From the IMG/VR virus record IMGVR_UViG_3300034374_010332, positions 1 to 36,993 of that record: DNA of 36,993 nt, one strand, 5' to 3'. Below the pieces are notes generated by a model. It did not search any database, was not told the origin of the DNA, and saw nothing but the letters and a program-made list of their open reading frames with translations. The translations under genes and the position numbers were made by a program. Below are positions 16,286 to 23,177 of this stretch, piece after piece (the first letter of the stretch is position 1; the number at the start of each line of letters is the position of its first letter). This DNA comes from a virus.

Positions 16286-16741
16286 CTACTCCACTATGCC
16301 GGGCACTGCGTGAAGAAAGCGCCCGATGTTGCATGGCCAGCCCGTGTCAGGCTTTGCGCTGGTACGAGCTGGCCACTGGTGCCAGTTGTAGGCCCGGATA
16401 ACCCCGTGCCTTGTGAAATGCACAAGCACGATCGACACGGGTGTATCGTCGAGCCATTCCTGTTGTTGCTTCGGCACGTTGCTGCGAGGGAAGGTGTCTT
16501 TGCTGGTCATCTTGCACTCAACAGCGACGGCCTCGTGTCGACGCGGGCCAGACAGCATCACGCCATAAAAGTCGACGTGACCTGCCTTGAGCCGAATGGC
16601 GCGGAACACACCACCCTTGTCTGCGCCACTGACCTGCCTGTAGGGCGGGTCGACCTTGTAGAGCCGCGCGATGCGCATGCTCAGGTACGTCTTCGCCGCC
16701 TTGGCGACCTCATCCTCAAGGCTAGCTCCTCGTTGTGCCAT
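16286..16741 (-). CDS. RecU-like Holliday junction resolvase
   Basis: 151 residues. The core follows the RecU branch of the PD-(D/E)xK nucleases: D57 in GHVDFYGVM, then E75-C-K77 in AVAVECKMTSKDTFP, then QQQEWLDD. Such enzymes cut four-way junctions formed in recombination and replication. It is downstream of an ERF-type annealing protein and near a RecE-like nuclease, a coherent recombination set. GGAG lies eight bases before the ATG. The family call is by motif and context. Confidence 0.7.
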   Translation of the reverse strand: MAQRGASLEDEVAKAAKTYLSMRIARLYKVDPPYRQVSGADKGGVFRAIRLKAGHVDFYGVMLSGPRRHEAVAVECKMTSKDTFPRSNVPKQQQEWLDDTPVSIVLVHFTRHGVIRAYNWHQWPARTSAKPDTGWPCNIGRFLHAVPGIVE

Positions 16742-16777
16742 CGTTTACGCTCCGTGTGCTGGTTCGCTCCGCCAGTA

Positions 16778-16812
16778 GACCCCCTGCCAGCATCCGGGGC
16801 TGGCAGGGGGTC
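16778..16812. repeat. 14-bp perfect inverted repeat between ERF and resolvase genes
   Basis: GACCCCCTGCCAGC (16778-16791) and its exact complement (16799-16812) flank a 7-base loop. It fills most of the 77-base gap between the ERF stop and the resolvase start. There is no T-run on either side, so it is not a standard terminator. As RNA it would be a very stable hairpin, perhaps a processing or decay barrier separating two messages. Confidence 0.65.
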
Positions 16813-16818
16813 GCTTGG

Positions 16819-17475
16819 CTAGCCCTGCTCTGGCTCGACGTCGGCGACTTTCCAGCTACGCGCCTCGGCGTACAGCCGGCGCAGATTGGAGTAGTCCATC
16901 GTGTGAACCTCTTCGAGCGCCGGGGCGCTCTCCGGCACCACACGGCTCTCGTACAGCTCGACGACGCGGTCGATGCCTTCGAGGCGGCGCTTCTCCTGCT
17001 CCTGCTCCGCCTGCTTCTTGCGGTCGTCTGCACCGAACACGGCGTTGTTTGTCTCATCCGGGTCGTTGCCCGTCTCGATGAGCATGGTCTGGCGCAGCGC
17101 GTACTTGAGCGCGCCCGTCATCGCCTTGTAGCTGCCTTTGTCGTCGTTGCCGAAGGACTCGCCGATCGCCTGCACGTCGAAGAACGACCCGCTGGCAGCG
17201 TGCGTGTAGCGGTAGCAGTGCCGCCACAGCATGTGGATCTTCGGACCCCTCTCTGTTTGGACGACCTCGTGGTGGATGAGTTCGCTCTCGCAGCACCTGA
17301 TCGACAGCCCGACGTCGACCATGTACGGCCTGCACGCGGCGATGAACTGCGCCTCCCCAGCGTAGGCGTAGTTGCCCCCGCCCTTGACCCGGTCGGCCTT
17401 GTGGACGTAGCCCACCCGCTCCATGACGTACTGCAACGCCTCGTAGACGTTCTTGACGGATTCCTTTGAAATCAT
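16819..17475 (-). CDS. erf: ERF-family single-strand annealing protein
   Basis: 218 residues from the ATG at 17475, chosen because it overlaps the upstream TGA (ATGA) behind GGGAGAAGG. Signature stretches: KGGGNYAYAGEAQF (31-44), VGLSIRCCESE (55-65) and DDKGSYKAMTGALKYALRQ (111-129) followed by ETGNDPDE. ERF proteins anneal complementary single strands during phage recombination and end repair. The C-terminal third is charged and helical. It acts with the RecE-like nuclease and RecU-like resolvase of the same operon. Confidence 0.88.
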   Translation of the reverse strand: MISKESVKNVYEALQYVMERVGYVHKADRVKGGGNYAYAGEAQFIAACRPYMVDVGLSIRCCESELIHHEVVQTERGPKIHMLWRHCYRYTHAASGSFFDVQAIGESFGNDDKGSYKAMTGALKYALRQTMLIETGNDPDETNNAVFGADDRKKQAEQEQEKRRLEGIDRVVELYESRVVPESAPALEEVHTMDYSNLRRLYAEARSWKVADVEPEQG

Positions 17476-17783
17476 TGAACCTTCTCCCGGTTTATGTAGA
17501 TGCTCCAAGGCACGCGATGACGCGCCAGTCGCAGCTCCTCGCGCTCGACGGACATGCTCTCAGGGTCGCGGGTCCACAACGCCGACTTGGGTATCCCAAG
17601 CTCCGCTGCGAGACGCCGGGCAATCCACATTGGGGGCACCCGGTCGCCGTTCTCGTAGCGGGAGATCGACGGCTGGTCCCGGCCCACGAGCAGGCCAAGC
17701 TGGCGCTGGCTGAGGCCCCGCTCAAGGCGGGCGCTCCTCAGCGCGTCAGGGTCGAAAGCGATGGTGACTGGAAGGCACGTCAT
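17472..17783 (-). CDS. Xre-family regulator
   Basis: 103 residues. The HTH lies at about residues 12-60 (RLERGLSQRQLGLLVG, then QPSISRYENGDRVP). It starts directly behind a proposed promoter (-35 at 17821, -10 at 17798-17793) whose spacer holds a GTGA-N7-TCAC dyad, so self-repression is plausible. The start is only about 10 bases from the -10 box, so the message may be nearly leaderless. It overlaps the ERF gene by four bases and is probably co-transcribed with it. Confidence 0.78.
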   Translation of the reverse strand: MTCLPVTIAFDPDALRSARLERGLSQRQLGLLVGRDQPSISRYENGDRVPPMWIARRLAAELGIPKSALWTRDPESMSVEREELRLARHRVPWSIYINREKVQ

Positions 17784-17792
17784 GGCGTCCTC

Positions 17793-17821
17793 ATGCTATG
17801 TGATGGTTACTCACCGGTCAA
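17793..17821 (-). promoter_or_regulatory. Sigma70-type promoter before the Xre/ERF genes
   Basis: Minus strand TTGACC (17821-17816), a 17-base spacer and TAGCAT (17798-17793). The -35 box overlaps the end of the initiator-like gene. GTGA-N7-TCAC in the spacer is a possible operator. Confidence 0.5.
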
Positions 17822-18688
17822 CACCTGTGACTGGCTCATTCTCTTGCGGCGCGCTTCCTCGCGCCTCCTCGCCGCCCTCGCCTCCGCCTCCTCCATGCGG
17901 CGGACGAGGTCGTCCGGCAGCTCCTCGCTGGCCGGGCGCTCCGGTGGTGGACTGGCCTTCTTGCGTATGCGGTCAAGCCGGTGGCCAAGCTCGTCGAGCT
18001 TCGCCCCCTTGTCCTTGTTGAGGAGCCACGTCAGCGACCAGACCCAGCCGGAGTCGTTGCTGCCCATCATGAAGCGGTCGTGGACCAGCATGGTGAACAG
18101 CTCACGCCACCAGTCCGGGTCGGGCCGCTCCTCCCATCGGGCCGCTGCTGCCTTGGCGACGGCGGCGTGGTTGGGAGGGGGGCACAGGCCCCTCGTGACC
18201 TCGACGTAGGCATCCACCAAGGGTGCCCATGTTGGCGGCGTCCTGCCCCCCTTGCCGGGCTTCCTGCGGGGGGTCTGCCCCCCGACAGGCTTGGTTCCTT
18301 GGCTTGGTTCCTTGGCTTGGTTCTTTACAGCCGCCACTTTTGGCGGGTCACTCCCGCCATTTCTGTCAGGTGTCTCCTGCCGTTTCTGGCTGGTCGCCAC
18401 ATCTGGCGAGTCGCCAGATCTGGCTGGTGTCAGGATGCGAAAGACTTTGCGCCGCCCCATGCGACGTGTGGTGACGTACCCGTTCTTCTCCAGCTCAGAG
18501 ACGCAGCGCGAGAGAGTTCTCTCGGACATGCCTGCCTCCTTGGCGAGCGTGTCGAAGCCGGGCCAGCACTCAGCCGCACCCGTCCGCTCGGCTGCTGTGT
18601 AGCTGTTGAGCAGCGCCACAAGCAGTCGAGCGGACGGGGATAGGTTGCGGTCGCCAAGCACACGCTTCGACAACCACGGGCGAGCCAT
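17807..18688 (-). CDS. Replication initiator-like protein (winged helix, HTH_36 type)
   Basis: 293 residues from the ATG at 18688, eight bases after GGAAAGGG and overlapping the upstream TGA; a GTG nine bases upstream is possible. Residues 1-85 form a winged-helix domain (MARPWLSKRVLGD, WPGFDTLAKEAGMSERTLSR, GYVTTRR). Residues about 88-134 are a polar, probably unstructured linker, and about 145-293 a helical C-terminal domain. This is the layout of lambda O-like initiators. The linker DNA carries tandem repeats not in step with the codons, as in an origin inside an initiator gene. Binding and helicase loading are inferred. Confidence 0.65.
   Translation of the reverse strand: MARPWLSKRVLGDRNLSPSARLLVALLNSYTAAERTGAAECWPGFDTLAKEAGMSERTLSRCVSELEKNGYVTTRRMGRRKVFRILTPARSGDSPDVATSQKRQETPDRNGGSDPPKVAAVKNQAKEPSQGTKPVGGQTPRRKPGKGGRTPPTWAPLVDAYVEVTRGLCPPPNHAAVAKAAAARWEERPDPDWWRELFTMLVHDRFMMGSNDSGWVWSLTWLLNKDKGAKLDELGHRLDRIRKKASPPPERPASEELPDDLVRRMEEAEARAARRREEARRKRMSQSQVLTGE
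18288..18326. repeat. Three tandem 13-mers next to the dyad cluster
   Basis: GGCTTGGTTCCTT at 18288-18300 and 18301-18313, then GGCTTGGTTCTTT at 18314-18326. Thirteen is not a multiple of three, so each copy is read in a different frame by the gene on the other strand: the repetition is a DNA property. It ends four bases before the first 16-bp dyad. The pattern recalls the 13-mer unwinding region of bacterial origins, though it is less AT-rich. Confidence 0.75.
18331..18426. other. Five 16-bp dyad sites: candidate replication origin
   Basis: Sites at 18331, 18354, 18377, 18394 and 18411, each fitting YCGCCANNTCTGGCGR with up to a few mismatches (for example TCGCCACATCTGGCGA at 18394-18409, a perfect 6+4+6 dyad). 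Start-to-start spacing is 23, 23, 17 and 17, not multiples of three, so the encoded residues differ. The sites lie in the linker of the initiator-like gene beside the 13-mers. Binding by that initiator is inferred. Confidence 0.65.
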
Positions 18689-19644
18689 CAGAGCCACCCT
18701 TTCCCGACCTCGACGACCTCACCGGCTGGGCGTGACCACGCGCCGTCCTCGTGGGCGATGACGCGGTCGACGCCACGCATCCACTGGTCCAGCGAGGACT
18801 GCCACCAGTCGGCGTTGATGGTGCGCTGCCACAGCCAGTCGTGGTTGCTGGCGATGAAGACGAGCCGGTGCTCAAGGCGGAGCTTGCCGGACTCGCGCGC
18901 CTCGCGCAGGCCGGGAAAGTCGTTGTCGAGGCGACCGTCGGAGATCCACGACCAGAGACACACACCGTGGTGGACGGCTTGAAGGTCGTAGCGGAACTTG
19001 CGGATGGAGTTGTCGACCTCGCGGTCTGTCTCTGCCGACGTGGTCTTCCAGTCGATCCAGACCAACCGCTCGCCATCCCACGCCAAGTGGTCGGGCAGAC
19101 CCTTGAACGGGACGCCCTTGACCTCGCAGTAGACGGGCACCTCGACGCAGCAGTGCATCTTGATGATGTCGGCGAGGTCGGCGTAGCCCTTGAGCTTCGA
19201 CAGGCGCTGGATGCGCTCGTGCAAGACCTTGGCCTGCTCCAGCTCGGAGCCACGGACAAGCAGGTTGCCCGACTTGGTGGCCTGCTGGATGAGCTTGGCA
19301 CCCTCTGGCTTGGTTTTCTTGTCGAGCCGGGGGATGGACCAAACGATGATGTCCTGCTCGCGACCCTCGATCATGGCGTGCAGCGCCTTGCCGAGACGAA
19401 GCGCACTGTCGCGCCCGAACGGGTTGCCATCGGCGAAGACGACCTCCGGGTCGCCACTGATCAACGCATCGTTGCGCTTCTTCTCGGTGGCCTTGGCCTC
19501 GAGTCCGTGCTGCATGCAGTTGGCGGCGATGTGCTTGAAGTGGCTGCTACGCCAGTGCTCGCACAGGTCGTAGTTCTCCTCCGGCTCAGGCACGGAAGCA
19601 ACGTCGAACCCCGCGTTGCGATAGAAAAAATCCATGATGTCCAT
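18688..19644 (-). CDS. RecE/RecB-like PD-(D/E)xK exonuclease
   Basis: 318 residues. The RecB-family nuclease residues are in order: H89 in RLGKALHAMIEG, D185 in KGLPDHLAW, D198-W-K200 in WIDWKTT, and Q222 in YDLQAVHHGVCL. Such phage enzymes resect duplex ends to expose single strands, which an annealing protein (here ERF) then pairs. The start is the ATG one codon after the upstream stop, behind GGAGG. Its stop overlaps the initiator start (TGATG). Several cysteines lie between the motifs but do not form an obvious iron-sulphur set. Confidence 0.78.
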   Translation of the reverse strand: MDIMDFFYRNAGFDVASVPEPEENYDLCEHWRSSHFKHIAANCMQHGLEAKATEKKRNDALISGDPEVVFADGNPFGRDSALRLGKALHAMIEGREQDIIVWSIPRLDKKTKPEGAKLIQQATKSGNLLVRGSELEQAKVLHERIQRLSKLKGYADLADIIKMHCCVEVPVYCEVKGVPFKGLPDHLAWDGERLVWIDWKTTSAETDREVDNSIRKFRYDLQAVHHGVCLWSWISDGRLDNDFPGLREARESGKLRLEHRLVFIASNHDWLWQRTINADWWQSSLDQWMRGVDRVIAHEDGAWSRPAGEVVEVGKGWL

Positions 19645-19956
19645 TCAGTCCTCCAGATCGAGTGCTTCGATGATGAGATCGGCCATCACGCGGCGGGCTG
19701 CGCGTCGCGTGCTGGCGGTGTAGGCGTGTCGCTGGTCCTCGACCTCGACGACGTGGCCGACGTCGTTGGACGCAGCCCACTTGCTGGCGTACTCCAGCGG
19801 CGAGCGGCACTCGGAAGGCAGGGTGCGCAGCGCGATAGTGCCAAGCGACCGTCGTCGCTCAAGGTTGTGCAGCAGGCGCTGCCTGATCTTCTCCATGTCG
19901 CCGAACGTGCCTTCCCAAGCCAGATCGACGAGCCGTTGGACATGGTTGGTAGCCAT
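19645..19956 (-). CDS. Hypothetical small early protein (array gene 1)
   Basis: 103 residues, not recognised. Helical and charged, with an Arg-rich middle and a conserved-looking DLAWEGTFGDMEKIRQRL near the N-terminus. I chose the ATG at 19956 because AAGGAG lies just upstream. The leader holds a complete three-hairpin module (19967-20051). It is followed at once by the nuclease gene, whose ribosome site lies inside its last codons, so the two are coupled. Confidence 0.65.
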   Translation of the reverse strand: MATNHVQRLVDLAWEGTFGDMEKIRQRLLHNLERRRSLGTIALRTLPSECRSPLEYASKWAASNDVGHVVEVEDQRHAYTASTRRAARRVMADLIIEALDLED

Positions 19957-19960
19957 GACG

Positions 19961-20051
19961 CTCCTTGCCCCTGTCGGGGCGCTGTGTGACGGCGGAATGC
20001 CGCCACGTCGCATACCCACCGACCGAAGCCGATGGGCATGGTGACGTGGCG
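19961..20051 (-). promoter_or_regulatory. Three-hairpin leader module a (UUCG loop)
   Basis: On the minus strand: a long hairpin beginning with the base after the upstream stop, outer stem CGCCACGTC/GACGTGGCG (20051-20043 with 20009-20001), inner CATGCCCA/TGGGTATG capped by C(TTCG)G; a middle hairpin GGCGG-CATT-CCGCC (20004-19991); then GCCCC-GACA-GGGGC (19980-19967) touching AAGGAG. The inner hairpin shares a 34-base block with module b (22289-22322), with one mismatch. Confidence 0.75.
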
Positions 20052-20372
20052 TCAGTCTGTGAACGGGATGCCAATCGCGTCCTTGATGTGCTCAGTCAGC
20101 TCGTCGAGGCCACGGTCGCTCCCCTCCACATGCTCGACGCTCTCAAGGGCGGCGAGGAGGCGCGCGTCGGCGTCGCTGGAGATACGCCTGAGCAGGAAAA
20201 GCAAGAGCAGCTTCTCCTCGTCGGCGTTGATGTGGATGCTGCTGTTGATGCTTGTGGCCCAGCGCGTGATCGAGAACGAACTGGTGTGGCTGTAGAGTTG
20301 AAGGCTCCTGTATTCGTCCTCGATGGACGTGCGGGACATCGACTCTTTGTCGAGTCGGTAGGTCGCTGCCAT
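20052..20372 (-). CDS. Hypothetical small early protein (array gene 2)
   Basis: 106 residues from the ATG at 20372 behind GGAG; upstream in-frame residues are of noncoding character. Unrecognised. Residues 45-75 are strikingly hydrophobic and helical (ADEEKLLLLFLLRRISSDAD), and the C-terminus is acidic. The leader is the exception in the array: only a weak GGCAG/CTGCC pairing is seen. It ends exactly where module a begins. Confidence 0.6.
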   Translation of the reverse strand: MAATYRLDKESMSRTSIEDEYRSLQLYSHTSSFSITRWATSINSSIHINADEEKLLLLFLLRRISSDADARLLAALESVEHVEGSDRGLDELTEHIKDAIGIPFTD

Positions 20373-20433
20373 GACATGCTCCAGCGCGTTGGTAGGCAGC
20401 CGCGCCCCTGCCGTTGGGTTGTGGCGAGGTGTC

Positions 20434-21204
20434 CTAGAAGTTCCAGCAGACGATGTCTTCGACGTCGAACAGGTTGGACAGGGCGGCGAGGAACTTGTGA
20501 GTGCCGTGGGCCTCAAGAAGAGCGTTTAGCTCGTCATCGAGGCCAGCGTTACTCGCGACGACGCACGACTTGTTCGACGCGACCTTGCGCAGCTCATCCA
20601 CGTCGAGACTGTCGAGCAGCTCGTACAGCATCGCATCACGGACCTCGTCATCGCCGTGGTACTCGTCGTGCAGCCAGCGCACGACGTCGTCGGCCTCGAT
20701 CTCCATCATCCCGTTCTCGCGCAGGTACTCCGTGACCCGGTGCATGCCGAAGACGCTCTGCGCAGATTCGAGCACGTCGGACAAGCAGACGGTGCTGACG
20801 CTGGTCAGCTCATCGAGGAAGTTGCACCACACCCCGTTCAGCACGGCCTCGCCGACACGAACGACGAAGTCGTCGTCTCCCTGCACGATGAGGGCCAAGA
20901 CTTCCGGCAGACGGTTGATGAGGGAGAGCTGGCGCTCGCCGTCGTTCAGGAACGCGAGACGCGCCGACTTGCTGTCAGCGAGCGCCAGCAGGGAGACAGA
21001 GTCGGAGAGCGCGCTCACTGCCTCGGCGATGGCGCTGGCCGGCAGACTCTCCGGCAGCACGCCGGACTTCGCGATGTTGCGCCAGCCCTCCTTGACGGGC
21101 GTGACTTCCACCTCCTTGACGGAGGGCTCGTCCCTACGCCGACTGAGGTCGATGAGGGCGTTGGCGATGTCCTCGAGGGCCTTCTGGATGTTCTCGTTGC
21201 TCAT
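20434..21204 (-). CDS. Hypothetical acidic helical early protein (array gene 3)
   Basis: 256 residues from the ATG at 21204. Acidic throughout and almost wholly helical, with leucine-rich stretches (ALSDSVSLLALADSKSAR, LYELLDSLDVDELRKVA). No enzymatic motif is seen. Its own promoter is proposed at 21293-21265. The leader retains the middle and short hairpins. Acidic helical early proteins often bind and block host factors, but nothing here proves that. Confidence 0.62.
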   Translation of the reverse strand: MSNENIQKALEDIANALIDLSRRRDEPSVKEVEVTPVKEGWRNIAKSGVLPESLPASAIAEAVSALSDSVSLLALADSKSARLAFLNDGERQLSLINRLPEVLALIVQGDDDFVVRVGEAVLNGVWCNFLDELTSVSTVCLSDVLESAQSVFGMHRVTEYLRENGMMEIEADDVVRWLHDEYHGDDEVRDAMLYELLDSLDVDELRKVASNKSCVVASNAGLDDELNALLEAHGTHKFLAALSNLFDVEDIVCWNF

Positions 21205-21217
21205 GGTTTTCTCTCTT

Positions 21218-21254
21218 GCCCCGCTTGGGGCTACTTGTGCGGCATGTTCGCCGC
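21218..21254 (-). promoter_or_regulatory. Two-hairpin leader module i
   Basis: Minus strand: GCGGC-GAACAT-GCCGC (21254-21239), then GCCCC-AAGC-GGGGC (21231-21218) shortly before the ATG at 21204. In place of the long capped hairpin there is a promoter. Confidence 0.65.
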
Positions 21255-21264
21255 TTGATTGAGA

Positions 21265-21293
21265 CGCATACACTGGCGCAACCTTAGCGTCAA
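21265..21293 (-). promoter_or_regulatory. Sigma70-type promoter inside the array
   Basis: Minus strand TTGACG (21293-21288), 17-base spacer, TATGCG (21270-21265). The last spacer bases and -10 read AGTGTATG, the same as in the strong promoter at 26204-26176, which supports a related promoter despite the weak -10. Confidence 0.5.
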
Positions 21294-21311
21294 GTGCTGT
21301 CATGCGTCGCT

Positions 21312-21647
21312 TCAGTCCTTGTTGAGGGACGACCCGATGGCGTCGTTGTAGGCGTCGATGCCAAGCCCCATGCCCATCTGCATGGCGTATTCTCGGCGGT
21401 CGGCCTCATCCTCTCGGCGCTCCCTGTGCTTGCGCTGCTGGACCGCCACGTCGGTTGGTTTGTGCAGCTCGTGCTCCGTCTCGATGAAGCCCTGCACATA
21501 GACGAGGCTTACCCAATAGCCCTCCTCGGTGTACGAACTGTTGGCGATGAGACCCTTGGCCTGATCGAAGGTCAGGTTCTCGTGGTACTCGACGTCGACC
21601 GCGCCATACTCCAGCGGGTGGCGGTCCCAAACGATCACTGCGTACAT
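21312..21647 (-). CDS. Hypothetical small early protein (array gene 4)
   Basis: 111 residues, unrecognised. The N-terminal half (MYAVIVWDRHPLEYGAVDVE) looks like a small alpha/beta fold. Residues 70-90 are a charged helix (QRKHRERREDEADRREYA), and the tail is Met/Gly-rich (MQMGMGLGIDAYNDAIGSS). The start lies one base after the upstream stop behind AAGGAGG, so it is coupled to array gene 5 with no hairpin module between. Confidence 0.62.
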   Translation of the reverse strand: MYAVIVWDRHPLEYGAVDVEYHENLTFDQAKGLIANSSYTEEGYWVSLVYVQGFIETEHELHKPTDVAVQQRKHRERREDEADRREYAMQMGMGLGIDAYNDAIGSSLNKD

Positions 21648-21648
21648 G

Positions 21649-22233
21649 TCAGTCCTCCTTCCTGCTGCGGTGGACGATGACGCCCTCGCGCGTCTCTTCG
21701 ACGAGGTCAGGGTGGTAGACCATGTTGATCAGAGCCCATCCCTTCGCTTCCGGCATCATGTGGCACAGCTCAAGGAGCGCACGCATGCTGCGACGTTCCT
21801 CGCGCAAGCCGAACGGCCTGAATCTGGTGAACTTGGTAACGAAGTCGATCATCGTCGCGGCGTTCGTGAAGCCAGAGTTGTTGATGCGCATGGTGTCGTG
21901 CTTGCCAGTAAAGTCGCGGTACAACTTGCTGCTGCACAGGTACAAGTTGCTATGGGGCCACCGCTCCTCGTCCTCGACGTGCAGTTCGCAAGCCTCGATC
22001 GGGCCGCAGTTCTGCTTGTAGATGGTGACGCCATCGGGCAGCAGACGGTCGATGTATTCGCCGACCGTCATCATCCGCACCTCCATGTTGCAGTCATCGC
22101 ACCACGCGCGATCGTCCTCGCACGAGCCAAGGTCTTCGTCGGTATCGAAGTTGACCCGCGCCCAGACGCGCGTCTGCACGTCGATGCTTCCGCACTCGGC
22201 ACAGCAGATGTGCCCCCACTTGATGTCAGTCAT
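21649..22233 (-). CDS. Hypothetical protein with N-terminal zinc ribbon (array gene 5)
   Basis: 194 residues from the ATG at 22233, seven bases after AAAGGAG. Two CxxC knuckles, CCAEC near residue 10 and CDDC near 45 with an acidic DTDEDLGSCEDD between, predict a zinc ribbon. The rest has mixed alpha/beta character with a basic FTRFRPFGLREERRS stretch. Zinc ribbons in small phage proteins may bind nucleic acid or protein. Function unknown. The leader is module b. Confidence 0.62.
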   Translation of the reverse strand: MTDIKWGHICCAECGSIDVQTRVWARVNFDTDEDLGSCEDDRAWCDDCNMEVRMMTVGEYIDRLLPDGVTIYKQNCGPIEACELHVEDEERWPHSNLYLCSSKLYRDFTGKHDTMRINNSGFTNAATMIDFVTKFTRFRPFGLREERRSMRALLELCHMMPEAKGWALINMVYHPDLVEETREGVIVHRSRKED

Positions 22234-22247
22234 GTCATCACTCCTTT

Positions 22248-22327
22248 GCCTCATGTCGAGGCTGGGCGCGGCGAAATGCCGGGCTCCCGCATGCCCACCG
22301 ACCGAAGCCGATGGGCATGGTGGGAGC
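22248..22327 (-). promoter_or_regulatory. Three-hairpin leader module b (UUCG loop)
   Basis: Minus strand: GCTCCC/GGGAGC outer stem (22327-22322 with 22288-22283) and inner CATGCCCA/TGGGCATG capped by C(TTCG)G; middle CGGC-ATTTC-GCCG (22281-22269); short GCCTC-GACAT-GAGGC (22262-22248) just before AAAGGAG. The short stem differs from the usual GCCCC/GGGGC by a paired change on both sides, which is covariation. The long hairpin starts three bases after the upstream stop. Confidence 0.75.
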
Positions 22328-22330
22328 GCG

Positions 22331-22606
22331 TCAGTCCATGCGCATCAGGGTCCACTCGAAGCGCGGTCCGGGCATGCCAGACCAGCAGCAGTCGCACGAG
22401 CTGGTGCCGAACTCCTCGCGGTCGCGGTGCTCCATGATGAGGTAGCCGCCGTCCTCGACGCGCTCCAGCGCCTGATCGACGACGACGTCATGGTCGTCGG
22501 GCAGGTCGAAGCCCTCGGGCGTCATGCCGTAGGCGTGGTGCAGCATGATGGCGTTGCAGTCGGGGCAGACGCTCCACTGCTCCGTGTCGTGGTTGTTCTC
22601 AGACAT
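22331..22606 (-). CDS. Hypothetical protein with zinc-binding cysteines (array gene 6)
   Basis: 91 residues from the ATG at 22606, behind GAGGAG. CPDC near residue 14 and CDCC near 76 could hold one zinc ion. Between them is an acidic region (DLPDDHDVVVDQALERVEDG). Not recognised. The gene overlaps array gene 7 by eight bases, and a CGCC-GATGCA-GGCG hairpin (22632-22619) sits just before its ribosome site, within the upstream coding sequence. Confidence 0.62.
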   Translation of the reverse strand: MSENNHDTEQWSVCPDCNAIMLHHAYGMTPEGFDLPDDHDVVVDQALERVEDGGYLIMEHRDREEFGTSSCDCCWSGMPGPRFEWTLMRMD

Positions 22607-22928
22607 CGTCTTGCTCCTCGCCTGCATCGGCGTTGAGCCGCGCACAGTGGATGTGGTTGCCCAGCTTTTCGTTGACCTTGTCGCGGTACAACGTCAGCGC
22701 GGCGTGCAGCCGCTCGTCCTCGTTGGCGAACTGGACCGGGGTGAAGTAGTTGCCCCAATAGGTCGAGACGATGCGGCCGGACTTGGCGTCGACCATGCAC
22801 TGCCAGACGACGTACTCCTCGCCGACCTTGCACAGGCACCAGCCGTCGACGTTACCGTCGCCGTTCGGGCGGGGGTGGACGGCGGACCAGAACAGGTACT
22901 GCCGGTCTTCGTTGTTGTAGTGGTGCAT
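22599..22928 (-). CDS. Hypothetical small early protein (array gene 7)
   Basis: 109 residues, unrecognised. Aromatic-rich and probably beta-structured (WCLCKVGEEYVVWQCMVD, then GNYFTPVQFANEDERL), ending acidic. The start overlaps the upstream stop (TGATG) behind AAGGAG. It belongs to a block of five genes (array genes 10 to 6) with almost no spacing and no long hairpin module, unlike the rest of the array, so they may be an older or fixed unit. Confidence 0.62.
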   Translation of the reverse strand: MHHYNNEDRQYLFWSAVHPRPNGDGNVDGWCLCKVGEEYVVWQCMVDAKSGRIVSTYWGNYFTPVQFANEDERLHAALTLYRDKVNEKLGNHIHCARLNADAGEEQDDV

Positions 22929-23176
22929 CAGGCGTTCTCCTTGTTGCGGTTGGCCATGCGGCGCTCGATCTCCTCGACCACGCGGGGCAGAAGCTGCTTG
23001 GCGGTGCGCCCCGCGAAGCCCATCTGCCGGGCCACCTTGACCGGGCTGACCTTGCTCATGCGGATGCCCTTGATGTGCATGCGCAGCGCGGCCTTGAGGG
23101 TGATGAGCCTCATCAGCTCGATGTCCTGCTTTCCGGTGATGACGTGACCCCCTCCGGGGATTTTCTCGATGGTCAT
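22928..23176 (-). CDS. Hypothetical small basic protein (array gene 8)
   Basis: 82 residues from the ATG at 23176 behind GGAG. It begins MTIEKIPGGGHVITGKQD, then a helix LMRLITLKAALRMHIKGIRM, then a basic helix-loop segment (SPVKVARQMGFAGRTAKQ) that looks like a small DNA-binding fold. Proteins with the IPGG-ITGKxxI-LKxALR plan are, in my recollection, common uncharacterised phage proteins. It starts one base after the preceding stop. Confidence 0.62.
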   Translation of the reverse strand: MTIEKIPGGGHVITGKQDIELMRLITLKAALRMHIKGIRMSKVSPVKVARQMGFAGRTAKQLLPRVVEEIERRMANRNKENA

Positions 23177-23177
23177 T

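Noticed and set aside
18751-19989. Long plus-strand frame (412 codons) opposite the nuclease gene
   Set aside because: The minus strand encodes a nuclease with all key motifs in order; the plus frame has no domain and no ribosome site.
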